From contig JAFUYE010000095.1 in the NCBI GenBank assembly GCA_017470715.1, positions 1 to 60,842 on the forward strand: a DNA stretch of 60,842 nucleotides, in the 5' to 3' direction. The stretch is from Selenomonadaceae bacterium (GTDB taxonomy: Bacteria; Bacillota; Negativicutes; Selenomonadales; Selenomonadaceae). The notes beneath the pieces were generated by a model, which did not search any database, was not told where the DNA came from, and saw only the letters and a list, made by a program, of their open reading frames with translations. Positions 34,165 to 42,588 of this stretch are shown here, piece after piece. The position numbers and the translations under genes were made by a program. Numbering within the stretch: the first letter of the stretch is position 1; every line of letters starts with the position of its first letter.

Positions 34165-35493
34165 CTAGTCAATCCTTTCAGCCGCCAAATCGTAGACAAA
34201 GCCCGCAAGAATTTTCACGCGAACAATGTCACCGGCTTTACTGCGACCGTCGTTTTCGATATAAACAAGCCCGTCGACTTCGGGCGCGTCGCGTTTGGAA
34301 CGTCCCGCAACAACTTCGGGAACTTCCTCGTCGCGATTTTCGATTAAAACTTCCAGCTCGCGACCTTCAAGCGACTCATTAATTTCCTGCGAAATCAAAC
34401 TTTGCGTGCTCATCAAATCATGATAGCGTTCCTGCATGACTTCTTCGGAAATCTGATCGGGCAAGTCGTAAGCCGGAGTATTTTCTTCCCGCGAATAAGT
34501 GAAGATGCCAACTTTATCAAGCCGCCACGTCTGCAAAAAATTTTTCAGCTCGGAAAAATCTTCGTCCGTTTCGCCGGGGAAGCCCACGATAAAAGTTGAG
34601 CGAATTGTCACGTCGGGAATTTTGTCGCGAATTTTTTTCAACAAAGTTTCTATCGATTCGCGGGTATCGGGACGATTCATCGCTTTTAAAATTTTGTTGC
34701 TTGCGTGTTGAAGCGGCAAGTCGACGTAACTGCAAATTTTTTCTTCGGCGGCAATCAAGTCAATCAATTCGTCGGTGAACCTGCGCGGATAAGCGTAAAG
34801 AATTCTAATCCAACGAATTTTGTCGACGGTAACCAGTTCGCGCAAAAGTTCGACAAGTTTCGGTTGACCGTACAAATCGACGCCGTAAGCGGTCGTGTCC
34901 TGCGCAATTAAATTAATTTCTTTGACGCCCTGATTCGCAAGCTGTTCGACTTCGGATTTAATGTCCTCAATCTTGCGTGAAATTTGCTTGCCGCGAATCA
35001 ACGGTATCGAACAGAACGCGCAACGATTATTGCAACCTTCAGCGATTTTCACGTAAGCGGAATAATCGGGCGTCGTGCGGATTCGCGGAGTTTTTGCGTT
35101 GTAAATAATTTCGCGTTCGCCAATCAAAGCAACGCGGCGACCGGACAGAGTTTCCTCAATCGCCTCCATGATTCGATTCCATGAGCCCGTACCGACAAGC
35201 GCGTCGACTTCGGGCATTTCGTCCAAAAGTTCGCGTCCGTAAAGTTGACCGAGACAGCCCGCCACAATCAGCGATTTGCAACGCCCGTTCGTCTTGTATT
35301 CGGCAAGATTCAAAACTGTGGTAATTGATTCTTCCTTCGCCGAAAGAATGAACGCGCAAGTATTGACGATTAAAATTTCTGCGTCGGCGGGGTTGGCCGT
35401 CAACTCGATGCCGTGCTGTTGCATGATGCCGAGCATAACTTCCGTGTCGACAAGATTTTTTGCACAGCCCAAACTTACAAAGCCCGCTTTCAA
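34165..35493 (-). CDS. rimO: Ribosomal protein S12 methylthiotransferase
   Basis: A 442-residue radical-SAM enzyme that methylthiolates Asp of ribosomal protein S12. The N-terminal cluster cysteines are C10, C46 and C80 (LGCAKNLVDTE, VNTCAF, VAGCLGQ). The SAM cluster is CNNRCAFCSIP (C154, C158, C161). The C-terminal TRAM domain ends VRILAGFVYDLAAERID. The SLGCAKNLVD opening and lack of MiaB-specific residues favour RimO over MiaB. Confidence 0.95.
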   Translation of the reverse strand: MKAGFVSLGCAKNLVDTEVMLGIMQQHGIELTANPADAEILIVNTCAFILSAKEESITTVLNLAEYKTNGRCKSLIVAGCLGQLYGRELLDEMPEVDALVGTGSWNRIMEAIEETLSGRRVALIGEREIIYNAKTPRIRTTPDYSAYVKIAEGCNNRCAFCSIPLIRGKQISRKIEDIKSEVEQLANQGVKEINLIAQDTTAYGVDLYGQPKLVELLRELVTVDKIRWIRILYAYPRRFTDELIDLIAAEEKICSYVDLPLQHASNKILKAMNRPDTRESIETLLKKIRDKIPDVTIRSTFIVGFPGETDEDFSELKNFLQTWRLDKVGIFTYSREENTPAYDLPDQISEEVMQERYHDLMSTQSLISQEINESLEGRELEVLIENRDEEVPEVVAGRSKRDAPEVDGLVYIENDGRSKAGDIVRVKILAGFVYDLAAERID

Positions 35494-35585
35494 GTTCTAT
35501 ACCTCCGAAAGATTTTTTACCGCGATATTTTCAGCGCGAACGATTAAAAATTTCTCGTCGCAGAATTAATTTTTACTTCAACATC

Positions 35586-35656
35586 AAAGCTTTCAGGTTT
35601 CAGCTTTCAGGAAAAATCGTCATCCTAAAAGCTCAAAGCTAACAGCTAAAAGCTCA
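35586..35656. repeat. AGCTTT-heptad inverted repeat, copy 1
   Basis: Left arm AAAGCTTTCAGG-TTTCAGCTTTCAGG (35586-35611) and right arm CCTAAAAGCTCAAAGC...AGCTAAAAGCTCA (35624-35656) are reverse complements built from a roughly 7-base unit. Similar structures are at 42501 and 51641. Confidence 0.7.
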
Positions 35657-36700
35657 TTTCAAACGCACGTCGTTAATCCAGCGATTCAAAAACGCTTGCC
35701 GCTGTTCGTCCGAAAAAATTTGGTCGTTGTCGAGGAGCGAAAGATTTTTCCCCGCAAAAGATTTATAAGCCAACGTCTGCGGATTCGTCGGCACAAAATA
35801 AAAACCGTTCGTCTGCAGATAAATTTGCGCCTCGTCGCTCAAAAGCCAATCGGAAAATTTTTCGGCAAGTTGATTCTTCGCGTCGTCTTTGGTGGTTATC
35901 GCGAAGCCCGTCAACAAATAACTCGTGCCGTCTGCGGGATAAATTATTTTGAGCGGATAGCCGTTTTGCAAATAACGCAAGGTTTCACTCTCGACGGCAA
36001 CTGAAATGTCGACTTCGCCCATGCCGGCTTGACGGACGGGATTCGCCAAAAATTTCGCGTACTGCACAACTTTGGGATGAATACCCGCCAAAATTTCGTA
36101 AGTCTTCGCGTCACCGAAATTGCCAATCATCTGCATGAGCAAATTCGCCGAAGCGTCCGCCGCAAGAAAATCCGTTATGCCGATTCGCATATTCGTTGCT
36201 TTGGAAAGTTTTTCCCACGTGTCGGGAATGTCGACGGTTGAGCGCAGAAAATCTTTGTTCGCGCAAAAAACAATCGGATCATACCAAACGCCAACCCAGC
36301 GGTCGTGTTCGTCTTTGAATTTTTTTCGGACAGCGTCATTTGTTTCGGAACTGTACGGCGTCAACAAATTTAACTCGGCTGCCTGCTTTAAAATTTTGCT
36401 GTCGGTCAAAACAACATCAACCGTGCGAACAACCGTCGGATCGCTGACTGCGTCGTCTTTAATTTTTTGTAAAATTTCCTGCGAACTCATCGGCACGAAA
36501 TTAACACGCACATGACTTTCGCGTTCATAAACTTCGGACAAAACCGCTGCCGTTTCCGCCGGCAAAGTCGTGTAAGCAGTCAATTCGCCCGCCGGAATGC
36601 CCAAAGTTTTTTTGTCGGCGTCAACGCGAAAAGCCGTGCCCGCAACCGCCGCCAAAACTATCATGAACGCCGTCAAGATAAAAATCGTGTACCGCCGCAT
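35654..36700 (-). CDS. ABC-type (iron-like) extracellular solute-binding protein, orphan
   Basis: A 348-residue protein with an N-terminal membrane or signal helix (FILTAFMIVLAAVAGTAF) and a class-II periplasmic binding fold like FutA/FbpA: LTAYTTLPAETAAVL, VDVVLTDSKIL, GVWYDPIVFCANKDF, SDWLLSDEAQIYLQ. Ferric iron is a likely ligand by family, but phosphonate or thiamine binding is possible. No permease or ATPase gene is adjacent. Confidence 0.85.
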   Translation of the reverse strand: MRRYTIFILTAFMIVLAAVAGTAFRVDADKKTLGIPAGELTAYTTLPAETAAVLSEVYERESHVRVNFVPMSSQEILQKIKDDAVSDPTVVRTVDVVLTDSKILKQAAELNLLTPYSSETNDAVRKKFKDEHDRWVGVWYDPIVFCANKDFLRSTVDIPDTWEKLSKATNMRIGITDFLAADASANLLMQMIGNFGDAKTYEILAGIHPKVVQYAKFLANPVRQAGMGEVDISVAVESETLRYLQNGYPLKIIYPADGTSYLLTGFAITTKDDAKNQLAEKFSDWLLSDEAQIYLQTNGFYFVPTNPQTLAYKSFAGKNLSLLDNDQIFSDEQRQAFLNRWINDVRLK

Positions 36701-36734
36701 TGCTCATAATCCTCCGTCGAAATTTCTTTCAGGT

Positions 36735-36763
36735 ATTATACAGAATTCATTTCCCAATGACAA
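36735..36763 (-). promoter_or_regulatory. Promoter of the solute-binding protein gene
   Basis: Minus strand: TTGTCA (36763-36758), 17-base spacer, perfect TATAAT (36740-36735), 35 bases before the start codon. Confidence 0.75.
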
Positions 36764-36799
36764 GGAAATTTATTCGTGCTTTGAAATTAATAAAAGCCC

Positions 36800-36820
36800 G
36801 CCTGAACTCGTCAGGCATTT
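36800..36820. terminator. Hairpin in the divergent intergenic region
   Basis: GCCTGA-ACTCG-TCAGGC followed by ATTTT; no annotated gene runs into it from either side. It suggests an unrecognised short transcript. Confidence 0.5.
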
Positions 36821-36843
36821 TGATTCTACAGGAGATTATGCAA

Positions 36844-36903
36844 ATGAGCAAACAATTTTTTGGGCAGCAGTCGATAACGCGGACAGAAACTCAGCCGGAT
36901 TAA
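36844..36903 (+). CDS. Possible very small reading frame (19 codons)
   Basis: ATG at 36844 with AGGAG 9 bases upstream opens MSKQFFGQQSITRTETQPD and stops at TAA. It lies between two orphan terminators (36800 and 36984). It may be a tiny gene, a remnant or chance. Confidence 0.25.
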   Translation: MSKQFFGQQSITRTETQPD

Positions 36904-36983
36904 ACCGGTCGTTACTCAAAATTTTTATACTTGCGACACGCAGAAGTTACAAAAAAATACGGCGGAGATTTTCAATAAAAAAA

Positions 36984-37017
36984 TTCTCGTCGAACATAAT
37001 CGGCGGGAATTTTTTTG
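36984..37017 (+). terminator. Intrinsic terminator with no assigned gene
   Basis: ATTCTCGTCG-AACATAAT-CGGCGGGAAT (two G:U pairs) then seven T. It would end any transcript from about 36830 before the 37030 promoter. Confidence 0.7.
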
Positions 37018-37029
37018 TCCGCAACTTTA

Positions 37030-37057
37030 TTGAAAGTCACATGATTGGTGTTATAAT
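37030..37057 (+). promoter_or_regulatory. Promoter of the YjiH-like gene
   Basis: TTGAAA (37030-37035), 16-base spacer, perfect TATAAT (37052-37057), 56 bases before the start codon. Confidence 0.7.
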
Positions 37058-37113
37058 GTGGCGGATTTTGTTTCGAGAGTTTCTCTCTAAATTTTTTCGC
37101 GAAGGAGATTGAA

Positions 37114-38484
37114 ATGGAAAACAAACAACAAGGTTCGCTGGCGGGCTTTTTGGTGCCGTCGGTTATCGGAATTGTCCTGTTCATGATTCCCGTGCAATAC
37201 GAAGGGAGCTGGACGATTGTCGTCAAAATTATCGCGGACATGATAAGCGGCGCGATTGGCGATTATCTGCCCGCGTTGTGCGTCGGAATCGTGACGCTCT
37301 CGGCGATACTCGGAATAATTTTCTTGAGCAAGCCGAATTTTATCGCGACGTATCCGATTGTCGCCAACACGTTTTCGACGACGGCAATTTGGGTCGTGAT
37401 TCGGATTTTGGGCGCGGTGTTCATTTGGCTGACGTATTTGGGCATCGACAAAGAAAATCCCGACAGCACAATCGGATTGATAACGTCGGGCGACAACGGC
37501 GGTTTCGTGCTCAACGATTTACTTTCGGTGCTCGTGGTAATTTTCTTGCTTGCGGGATTGTTACTGCCGTTGCTTTTGGATTTCGGGTTGCTTGAATTTA
37601 TCGGCGCGATGTTGACGAAAGTTATGCGTCCGCTGTTCACAATCCCCGGTCGTGCGGCGGTTGACTGTATCACGTCGTGGATTGGCGACGGAACTTTGGG
37701 CGTCATGTTGACGGCGAATCAGTACGAAGGCGGTTATTATTCCAAACGCGAAGCGGCAATTATTTCGACGACATTTTCCGCCGTGTCGATAACGTTTTCA
37801 ATCGTCGTGCTTGCGCAGGTTGACTTGATGGAATATTTCGGGCTGTACTATCTGCTGATTTGTGCGATTGGAATTGTCTGTGCGTTGATTCTGCCGCGAA
37901 TCCCGCCGTTGTCGCTCAAAAAAGATGAATATCTCGTTGAAGGCAAAGCAATGGGCGAATCACTTCCCGAAGGTTATTCGACTTCGTTTCAGTACGGAAT
38001 TGCGCTTGCTCGTGAACGCGTCGCCGAACACGGCGGCTTGAAACAATTCATGGAAGGTGCCTTCAAAAACGCGGCGGGCATGTGGTTCGGCGTGTTGCCC
38101 GTCGTCATGTGCATAGGAACTTTGGCGTTGGTTTTGGCGAATCACACGACGATTTTCGACACGCTCGGTTTGCCGTTCCTGCCGTTGTTGCAGTTGCTTG
38201 ACGTTCCGCAAGCTGAAGCGGTTTCCAAAACGATGATCGTCGGCTTTACGGACATGTTTACTCCGTCGGTTCTTGCGGCGGGCACGATTACCAGTCCAAT
38301 GGCAAAATTTATCGTCGCGGTCATTTCGGTCACGCAGTTGATTTATTTGTCGGAAGTCGGCGGATTGATTCTCGGTTCAAAAATTCCCGTCAATCTTGCC
38401 GAATTGTTTATCCTGTTCCTTGAACGCACGATTATCAGTTTGGCGATTGCCGCACCCGTTGCGCACATGTTTTTCACGAATTGA
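37114..38484 (+). CDS. YjiH-family membrane protein (nucleoside-recognition/Gate domains)
   Basis: A 456-residue polytopic protein with about ten helices and two Gate-type segments: SWIGDGTLGVMLTANQYEGG and VGFTDMFTPSVLAAG. YjiH relatives are thought to be transporters, but the substrate is unknown. AAGGAGA lies 7 bases upstream of the ATG. It forms a single-gene transcript with its own promoter and terminator. Confidence 0.85.
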   Translation: MENKQQGSLAGFLVPSVIGIVLFMIPVQYEGSWTIVVKIIADMISGAIGDYLPALCVGIVTLSAILGIIFLSKPNFIATYPIVANTFSTTAIWVVIRILGAVFIWLTYLGIDKENPDSTIGLITSGDNGGFVLNDLLSVLVVIFLLAGLLLPLLLDFGLLEFIGAMLTKVMRPLFTIPGRAAVDCITSWIGDGTLGVMLTANQYEGGYYSKREAAIISTTFSAVSITFSIVVLAQVDLMEYFGLYYLLICAIGIVCALILPRIPPLSLKKDEYLVEGKAMGESLPEGYSTSFQYGIALARERVAEHGGLKQFMEGAFKNAAGMWFGVLPVVMCIGTLALVLANHTTIFDTLGLPFLPLLQLLDVPQAEAVSKTMIVGFTDMFTPSVLAAGTITSPMAKFIVAVISVTQLIYLSEVGGLILGSKIPVNLAELFILFLERTIISLAIAAPVAHMFFTN

Positions 38485-38505
38485 TACGTCTTCAAATAAA
38501 AAAAT

Positions 38506-38537
38506 CCCGTCGAGTTGTTCGGCGGGAAATTTTTTAT
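38506..38537 (+). terminator. Terminator after the YjiH-like gene
   Basis: CCCGTCGA-GTTG-TTCGGCGGG hairpin flanked by A7 and T6 runs, 21 bases after the stop. Confidence 0.8.
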
Positions 38538-38604
38538 GCAATCGGGAATGTGGAAGTAAATGTTCTTCAAGAATTAAATTTGAGTGACGGAATTTTTTCG
38601 CGGC

Positions 38605-39129
38605 TCATTCGCGGAAAGAAACTTTGTCGAAGTTCAATTTGTCAAGTTCACGCGCTTTCGGCGGACGTACAGGAATTCCCAACGACAAAACTGCTTGACA
38701 CGCAAAATTTTCCGGAAAGTTCAAAAGCCCGCGCAAAAATTCTTCGCCGGACGAATCGTCTTCCGCATCGCGCTCGCGAATTTGAATCCAACAGTTGCCG
38801 ATACCCAACGACGACGCCAAAAGTTCCATGTTCATCATCGCGACGGAAGAATCTTCGACAATCGTATCGGATTTATCTTTGTCCGCGACAACGACAATCG
38901 CCGCCGCCGCGCCTTCAAGCATTTTGGCGACGTTTGACTTGCGACAGTGCGACATTTTTTCAAGCAGCTCACGATTTTTCACGACGATAAATTCGCAGGG
39001 ATATTTCGAGTGACCGCTCGGCGCAAGTAATGCCGCGCTCAAAATTTTTTTCAAATCTTCGTCGGAAATTTTCTCGTCGGTGTACCGGCGAACACTTCTG
39101 CGCGAACGCATAATTTCCAGTAAATCCAT
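38605..39129 (-). CDS. Nitroreductase-family flavoprotein
   Basis: A 174-residue FMN-dependent oxidoreductase: IMRSRRSVRRYTDEKI (FMN phosphate binding), LLAPSGHSKYPCEFIVV, LASSLGIGNCWIQIRER and AVLSLGIPVRPPKAR. The substrate is unknown. The ATG at 39129 is preferred over a GTG nine bases upstream because AAAGG sits closer to normal spacing. Confidence 0.9.
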   Translation of the reverse strand: MDLLEIMRSRRSVRRYTDEKISDEDLKKILSAALLAPSGHSKYPCEFIVVKNRELLEKMSHCRKSNVAKMLEGAAAAIVVVADKDKSDTIVEDSSVAMMNMELLASSLGIGNCWIQIRERDAEDDSSGEEFLRGLLNFPENFACQAVLSLGIPVRPPKARELDKLNFDKVSFRE

Positions 39130-39155
39130 ATCGGTCACAACCTTTCAATAACGTT

Positions 39156-39191
39156 AAAAAAAGTCGGAGACTGTCGAAGTCCCCGACTTTT
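39156..39191. terminator. Hairpin between nitroreductase and A-family gene
   Basis: AAAAGTCGGAGACT-GTCGA-AGTCCCCGACTTTT, a nearly perfect palindrome with A and T tails. It terminates the minus-strand secreted-protein cluster coming from 43293. Confidence 0.8.
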
Positions 39192-39209
39192 CAATTTCAC
39201 GCGGAAAAA

Positions 39210-40133
39210 TTATTTGGCGGTTACGTCAACAACGTCGTCAACTGATTTTGCCTTGAGGACGTTTTTCGGAATGACGAAACGTTTCTTCGCGTCGGGGACG
39301 TTCGGATAAATCGTGTAAGCGCGAATTTCGCTGTAGAACGCAATCGTTTCAAGCAGTTGGCTGATTTCGTCCGGCCAATGCTGATTCGGGTCATCAAGCG
39401 CGGCGCGGGCAAGTTCCTGAATCAAGCCCGAAAAACTGAATTGCATGGTGACGGTGTGCCAATCGCGTTTGTCAATCGTCCACATGTACCAAATGTCGCC
39501 GTTGCGAATTGCTCTGTCGAGATAGTTGACGGCAAGCTCTTGCATTTGTCCATCGTTAGCGGTGCCGTTGTCTGCGGGAAGTTCATTTGATTTTGCACGG
39601 AACGCGTCGGCAATTTTGTCGCCGTCGGGACGAACAAGCATCGTGCAACGATATTCGTTGTCCTCCAAAATGGTAACTTCTTTCGTCTGGTCAATGATTT
39701 CGTCGACTTCAGCCTCGTTCGGCGTGGCGATAAAATCCATCACTGCGGCGGCAAGACTCGGCGCGGTAAATTTTTTCCAGTTTTTTTCGTCGGGGCTGAA
39801 ATAAATTACCATGTCATTTCCGCTTTGCGTCATGTGAAACGGAATCGCTTTCATGACGGACGTGCCGTTTTCCTTGTATTGCCAAATTGAAAGTTCGCCT
39901 GCCGATTTGAAAGTATCGCCGTCGACCATGCCCAAAATTTCAAGTTCGCCTTGCACGAACGGTGACGCGAAGAAAATATCTTCACGGAAGAGCCTGTCAA
40001 GCGCGTCCGAGTCTTTCGTCAACGCTTCGCGGAAAAATTGCATTCCTTCAGACTCCGCCGCAAAAGTTTTAACCGGCAACAGAGCCGCGCTCAAAACGAA
40101 TAAGGCAACCATTAATCGAAAAAATTTTTTCAT
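39210..40133 (-). CDS. Exported protein, paralogue family A (A1)
   Basis: A 307-residue protein with a signal peptide (cleavage near KTFAA). It is a paralogue of the 41571-42485 gene: shared segments are FREALTKDSDALDRLFRED, FLGMVD-type LGMVDGD, IRNGDIWYMWTIDKRDWHTV, AALDDPNQHWPDEI and AFYSEIRAYTIYP. The fold is unknown, with no catalytic motif visible. It is the last gene of a five-gene run A-B-B-A-B on the minus strand. Confidence 0.75.
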   Translation of the reverse strand: MKKFFRLMVALFVLSAALLPVKTFAAESEGMQFFREALTKDSDALDRLFREDIFFASPFVQGELEILGMVDGDTFKSAGELSIWQYKENGTSVMKAIPFHMTQSGNDMVIYFSPDEKNWKKFTAPSLAAAVMDFIATPNEAEVDEIIDQTKEVTILEDNEYRCTMLVRPDGDKIADAFRAKSNELPADNGTANDGQMQELAVNYLDRAIRNGDIWYMWTIDKRDWHTVTMQFSFSGLIQELARAALDDPNQHWPDEISQLLETIAFYSEIRAYTIYPNVPDAKKRFVIPKNVLKAKSVDDVVDVTAK

Positions 40134-40145
40134 GAAACAACCTCC

Positions 40146-40862
40146 TTAAGGCAGTTGAATTTTGTTTGCAACGTCCGAAGAAAATTTCGCTACCATGCCG
40201 CCGAACAAGTCCATTTGCGCCACGTTCGCGGGACGTGCATTCAGTTCCTGACGTTCAAAAACAATCGAGCTGTCTTTGGATTTGCACACGCGAAACATCA
40301 TACCGATAGCCGCAACGTCCGTGCTGTCGGGAAGATTTTCAACGCCGGTCGGAATCAACGGATTGTCAAGGTGGTCAACATTGCCGTGATTGTCGTAATA
40401 AACTCTGTGTTCGACAATCGCCCTGTATTCGACGTTCGAGGGCGCGACATAATAACTGTTGCCCCAGCTGTAGACAACGCCCAAAAGATATGCGTCCGCG
40501 ACCCTGTAAGCGTTGGCAATGACGAGTTGACGTGCTTTGAACGGATCTTCCAACGAGAGCTTTTCAAAATTCACGCCGATTTGTTCGCCGATAATCTGTT
40601 GCGCCTGTGTCTCGCTGTAGACTTTGCAAACGGGCTTGAGATTTTGCGACGCTTTATCCCAAAAAGCATTTTGCAACCCGCGAAGACCAATCATGCCGCC
40701 GTAATCAAGTTCGGGATTAACCGTCGCGTCCAAAATGATTATGCTTCGAATTTGCCGGAACTGAAAATCGTCGGAAATCCATTCACGCGAATCCGCCGAA
40801 ACTTTTTGCGGCAAGGCAAGCAACGTGAGCACGAACAACACGCTTAAAAATTTTTTGAGCAC
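40146..40862 (-). CDS. Exported protein, paralogue family B (B1)
   Basis: A 238-residue protein with a signal peptide (cleavage near KVSAD). It shares with the genes at 40884 and 42589: a leading strand FRQIRSIIILDATVNPELD, VYSETQAQQIIGEQIG, the ARQLVIANAYRVADAYL helix, and a late strand MMFRVCKSKDSSIVFER. This layout resembles lipoprotein domains of the CsgG/DUF4136 sort, but I cannot assign it. GTG start with GGGGAG upstream. Confidence 0.75.
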   Translation of the reverse strand: MLKKFLSVLFVLTLLALPQKVSADSREWISDDFQFRQIRSIIILDATVNPELDYGGMIGLRGLQNAFWDKASQNLKPVCKVYSETQAQQIIGEQIGVNFEKLSLEDPFKARQLVIANAYRVADAYLLGVVYSWGNSYYVAPSNVEYRAIVEHRVYYDNHGNVDHLDNPLIPTGVENLPDSTDVAAIGMMFRVCKSKDSSIVFERQELNARPANVAQMDLFGGMVAKFSSDVANKIQLP

Positions 40863-40883
40863 GAACTCATCTCCCCAAATTTT

Positions 40884-41546
40884 TTAATGAATCAAGCCCG
40901 CGACTTCTGCGAAGAACGAATCCGACATTTCGTCAAACAAATTCAAATGCACCTGAAAATTTTTGCGGGTAAGCGCGTCTTCACGTTCAAAAACTTTCAT
41001 GTTGCGGCGTGCGTCGTAAACTTCAAACGTTACCTGAATTGTCGACACGTCAACGCGTTGCGGCGGATACGTCACGGGAACTTGTCGTTGCTCATCTTTT
41101 TGCAGGTTTTGATTGTAGCCGTAAATTTCATCGCGGTTACGAGATTCCCAAACCGTTCGTTCCGCTTCGACGTAAGATTGAGTTTCCCAAGAAGTTATTT
41201 CGGCGTCAATCCACGCGTCCGCAATTTGATAGGCATTTTCCATAATGTATCGGCGACCTTGAACGTAATCGAGACCGCTCACGCCGAGCAACTGCAACGC
41301 TTGCTGTTGAGTGTAAACCGTGCAACCCAATCTGCGCGAATTTTTGTCAAGTAAATTTTGCAGAGAATTTAAACCCGACGTGCCGCCGATATTGAAACGA
41401 GAATCAACGTTCATGTCCAAAATTATGACGGCGCGCAGGTTACGGAAATCGAAACTGCTGTCGATACGGTCAACGGCCGAAACTTTTTGCGGCAAGACAA
41501 GCAACGTCAACACGAGCAACGCGCCGAAAAATTTTTTGAGGAACAT
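40884..41546 (-). CDS. Exported protein, paralogue family B (B2)
   Basis: A 220-residue protein with a signal peptide (cleavage near KVSAV). Strong match to B3: NLRAVIILDMNVDSRFNIGG, YTQQQALQLLG, MENAYQIADAWIDAEI, ERTVWESR and QVPVTYPPQRVDVSTIQV. The ATG at 41546 follows GGAGGGAG. It is 21 bases upstream of B1 and 24 downstream of A2, in one operon. Confidence 0.75.
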   Translation of the reverse strand: MFLKKFFGALLVLTLLVLPQKVSAVDRIDSSFDFRNLRAVIILDMNVDSRFNIGGTSGLNSLQNLLDKNSRRLGCTVYTQQQALQLLGVSGLDYVQGRRYIMENAYQIADAWIDAEITSWETQSYVEAERTVWESRNRDEIYGYNQNLQKDEQRQVPVTYPPQRVDVSTIQVTFEVYDARRNMKVFEREDALTRKNFQVHLNLFDEMSDSFFAEVAGLIH

Positions 41547-41570
41547 ATTGACTCCCTCCAACTTCTTCGA

Positions 41571-42485
41571 TTATTTCATAGCGGTCAACGAAGCGTCTTT
41601 GGCCTTGAGCACTTCTTTGGGAATTTCAAATTTTTTCTTCGCGGAGGGGTCTGCGGGATACATAGTGTAAGAACGCAATTCACTGTAGAACGCAATTCGT
41701 TCAAGCATTTGACGCATTTCGTCCGGCCAAACTTGTTTCGGATCATTGAGCGCGGCGCGGGCAACCCCCTGCAGGAAGCTGGAGAAATTGTATTGGAGCA
41801 CGACGGTATGCCAATCGCTCTTGTCGACCGTCCACATATACCACATGTCGCCGTTGCGCAGTGCCGTGTCGATATATCTGCTTGCGGTGTCAACAATTTC
41901 GACGTTGGCGGAGTCGTTGTCCTCTTCGGCGGTGGCTTGGAATTCGTCCGCCAATTTGTTGCCGTCAATTTCAATCAACAGCGTGCGAGTTTTGTCGTCG
42001 TCCTGCAAAATCGTAACGCCTTTCGTGCCGTCAATCATCTTTTGAATTTCGTCGCCGGTCGGAGTGGCAATCATGTCGGCAATTTTCGCGGCAAGCGTCG
42101 GCGCAACGATTTTTTCCCATTTTTTGTCTTGCTTGAAGTAAAGCATCAAATTGTCTTTGTCTTGCACGAGATAGAACGGAACAATTTTTTCGGTCGTGGA
42201 GCCGTCGTCGTTGTAAATCCAGTAGCTGAAATCGCCCGTTGCTTTGAAAACGTCGCCTTTGTCAACCATGCCGAGGAAATCCAATTCGCCAATGAACGGC
42301 ATCGCCAAAAAGAACGTGTCTTGCCGAAAAATTCTGTCGGACGGATCGGAGTCTTTTTCCAAAATTTCACGGAAAGCCGCCATACCTTCATCGTCGGCCG
42401 CAAAAGTTTTGGCGGGCACGAGTAAAGCACTCACCGCGAACAACACGGCAAGCAACTTCACAAACGGAGAAAAAATTTTTTTCAT
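41571..42485 (-). CDS. Exported protein, paralogue family A (A2)
   Basis: A 304-residue protein with a signal peptide (cleavage near KTFAA) and end-to-end similarity to A1, including GDMWYMWTVDKSDWHTV and ALNDPKQVWPDEM. The A-type protein appears to alternate with B-type proteins. GGAGG precedes the ATG, and an AGCTTT-heptad inverted repeat lies immediately upstream. Confidence 0.75.
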   Translation of the reverse strand: MKKIFSPFVKLLAVLFAVSALLVPAKTFAADDEGMAAFREILEKDSDPSDRIFRQDTFFLAMPFIGELDFLGMVDKGDVFKATGDFSYWIYNDDGSTTEKIVPFYLVQDKDNLMLYFKQDKKWEKIVAPTLAAKIADMIATPTGDEIQKMIDGTKGVTILQDDDKTRTLLIEIDGNKLADEFQATAEEDNDSANVEIVDTASRYIDTALRNGDMWYMWTVDKSDWHTVVLQYNFSSFLQGVARAALNDPKQVWPDEMRQMLERIAFYSELRSYTMYPADPSAKKKFEIPKEVLKAKDASLTAMK

Positions 42486-42500
42486 GAGAAAACCTCCTTA

Positions 42501-42585
42501 TTTTTAGCTTTTAGCTTAGAGCTTTCAGCTTTTAGGGTTGACGAAAATTTTCCTTAAAGCTTAAAGCTTGCAACTCAAAGCTTAT
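42501..42585. repeat. AGCTTT-heptad inverted repeat, copy 2
   Basis: Left arm TTTTAGCTTTTAGCTTAGAG...TTTTAGGG (42501-42537) and right arm CCTTAAAGCTTAAAGCTTGC...AAAGCTTA (42552-42585). Same unit as copies at 35586 and 51641. It lies between A2 and B3 on the minus-strand transcript. Confidence 0.7.
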
Positions 42586-42588
42586 TGT

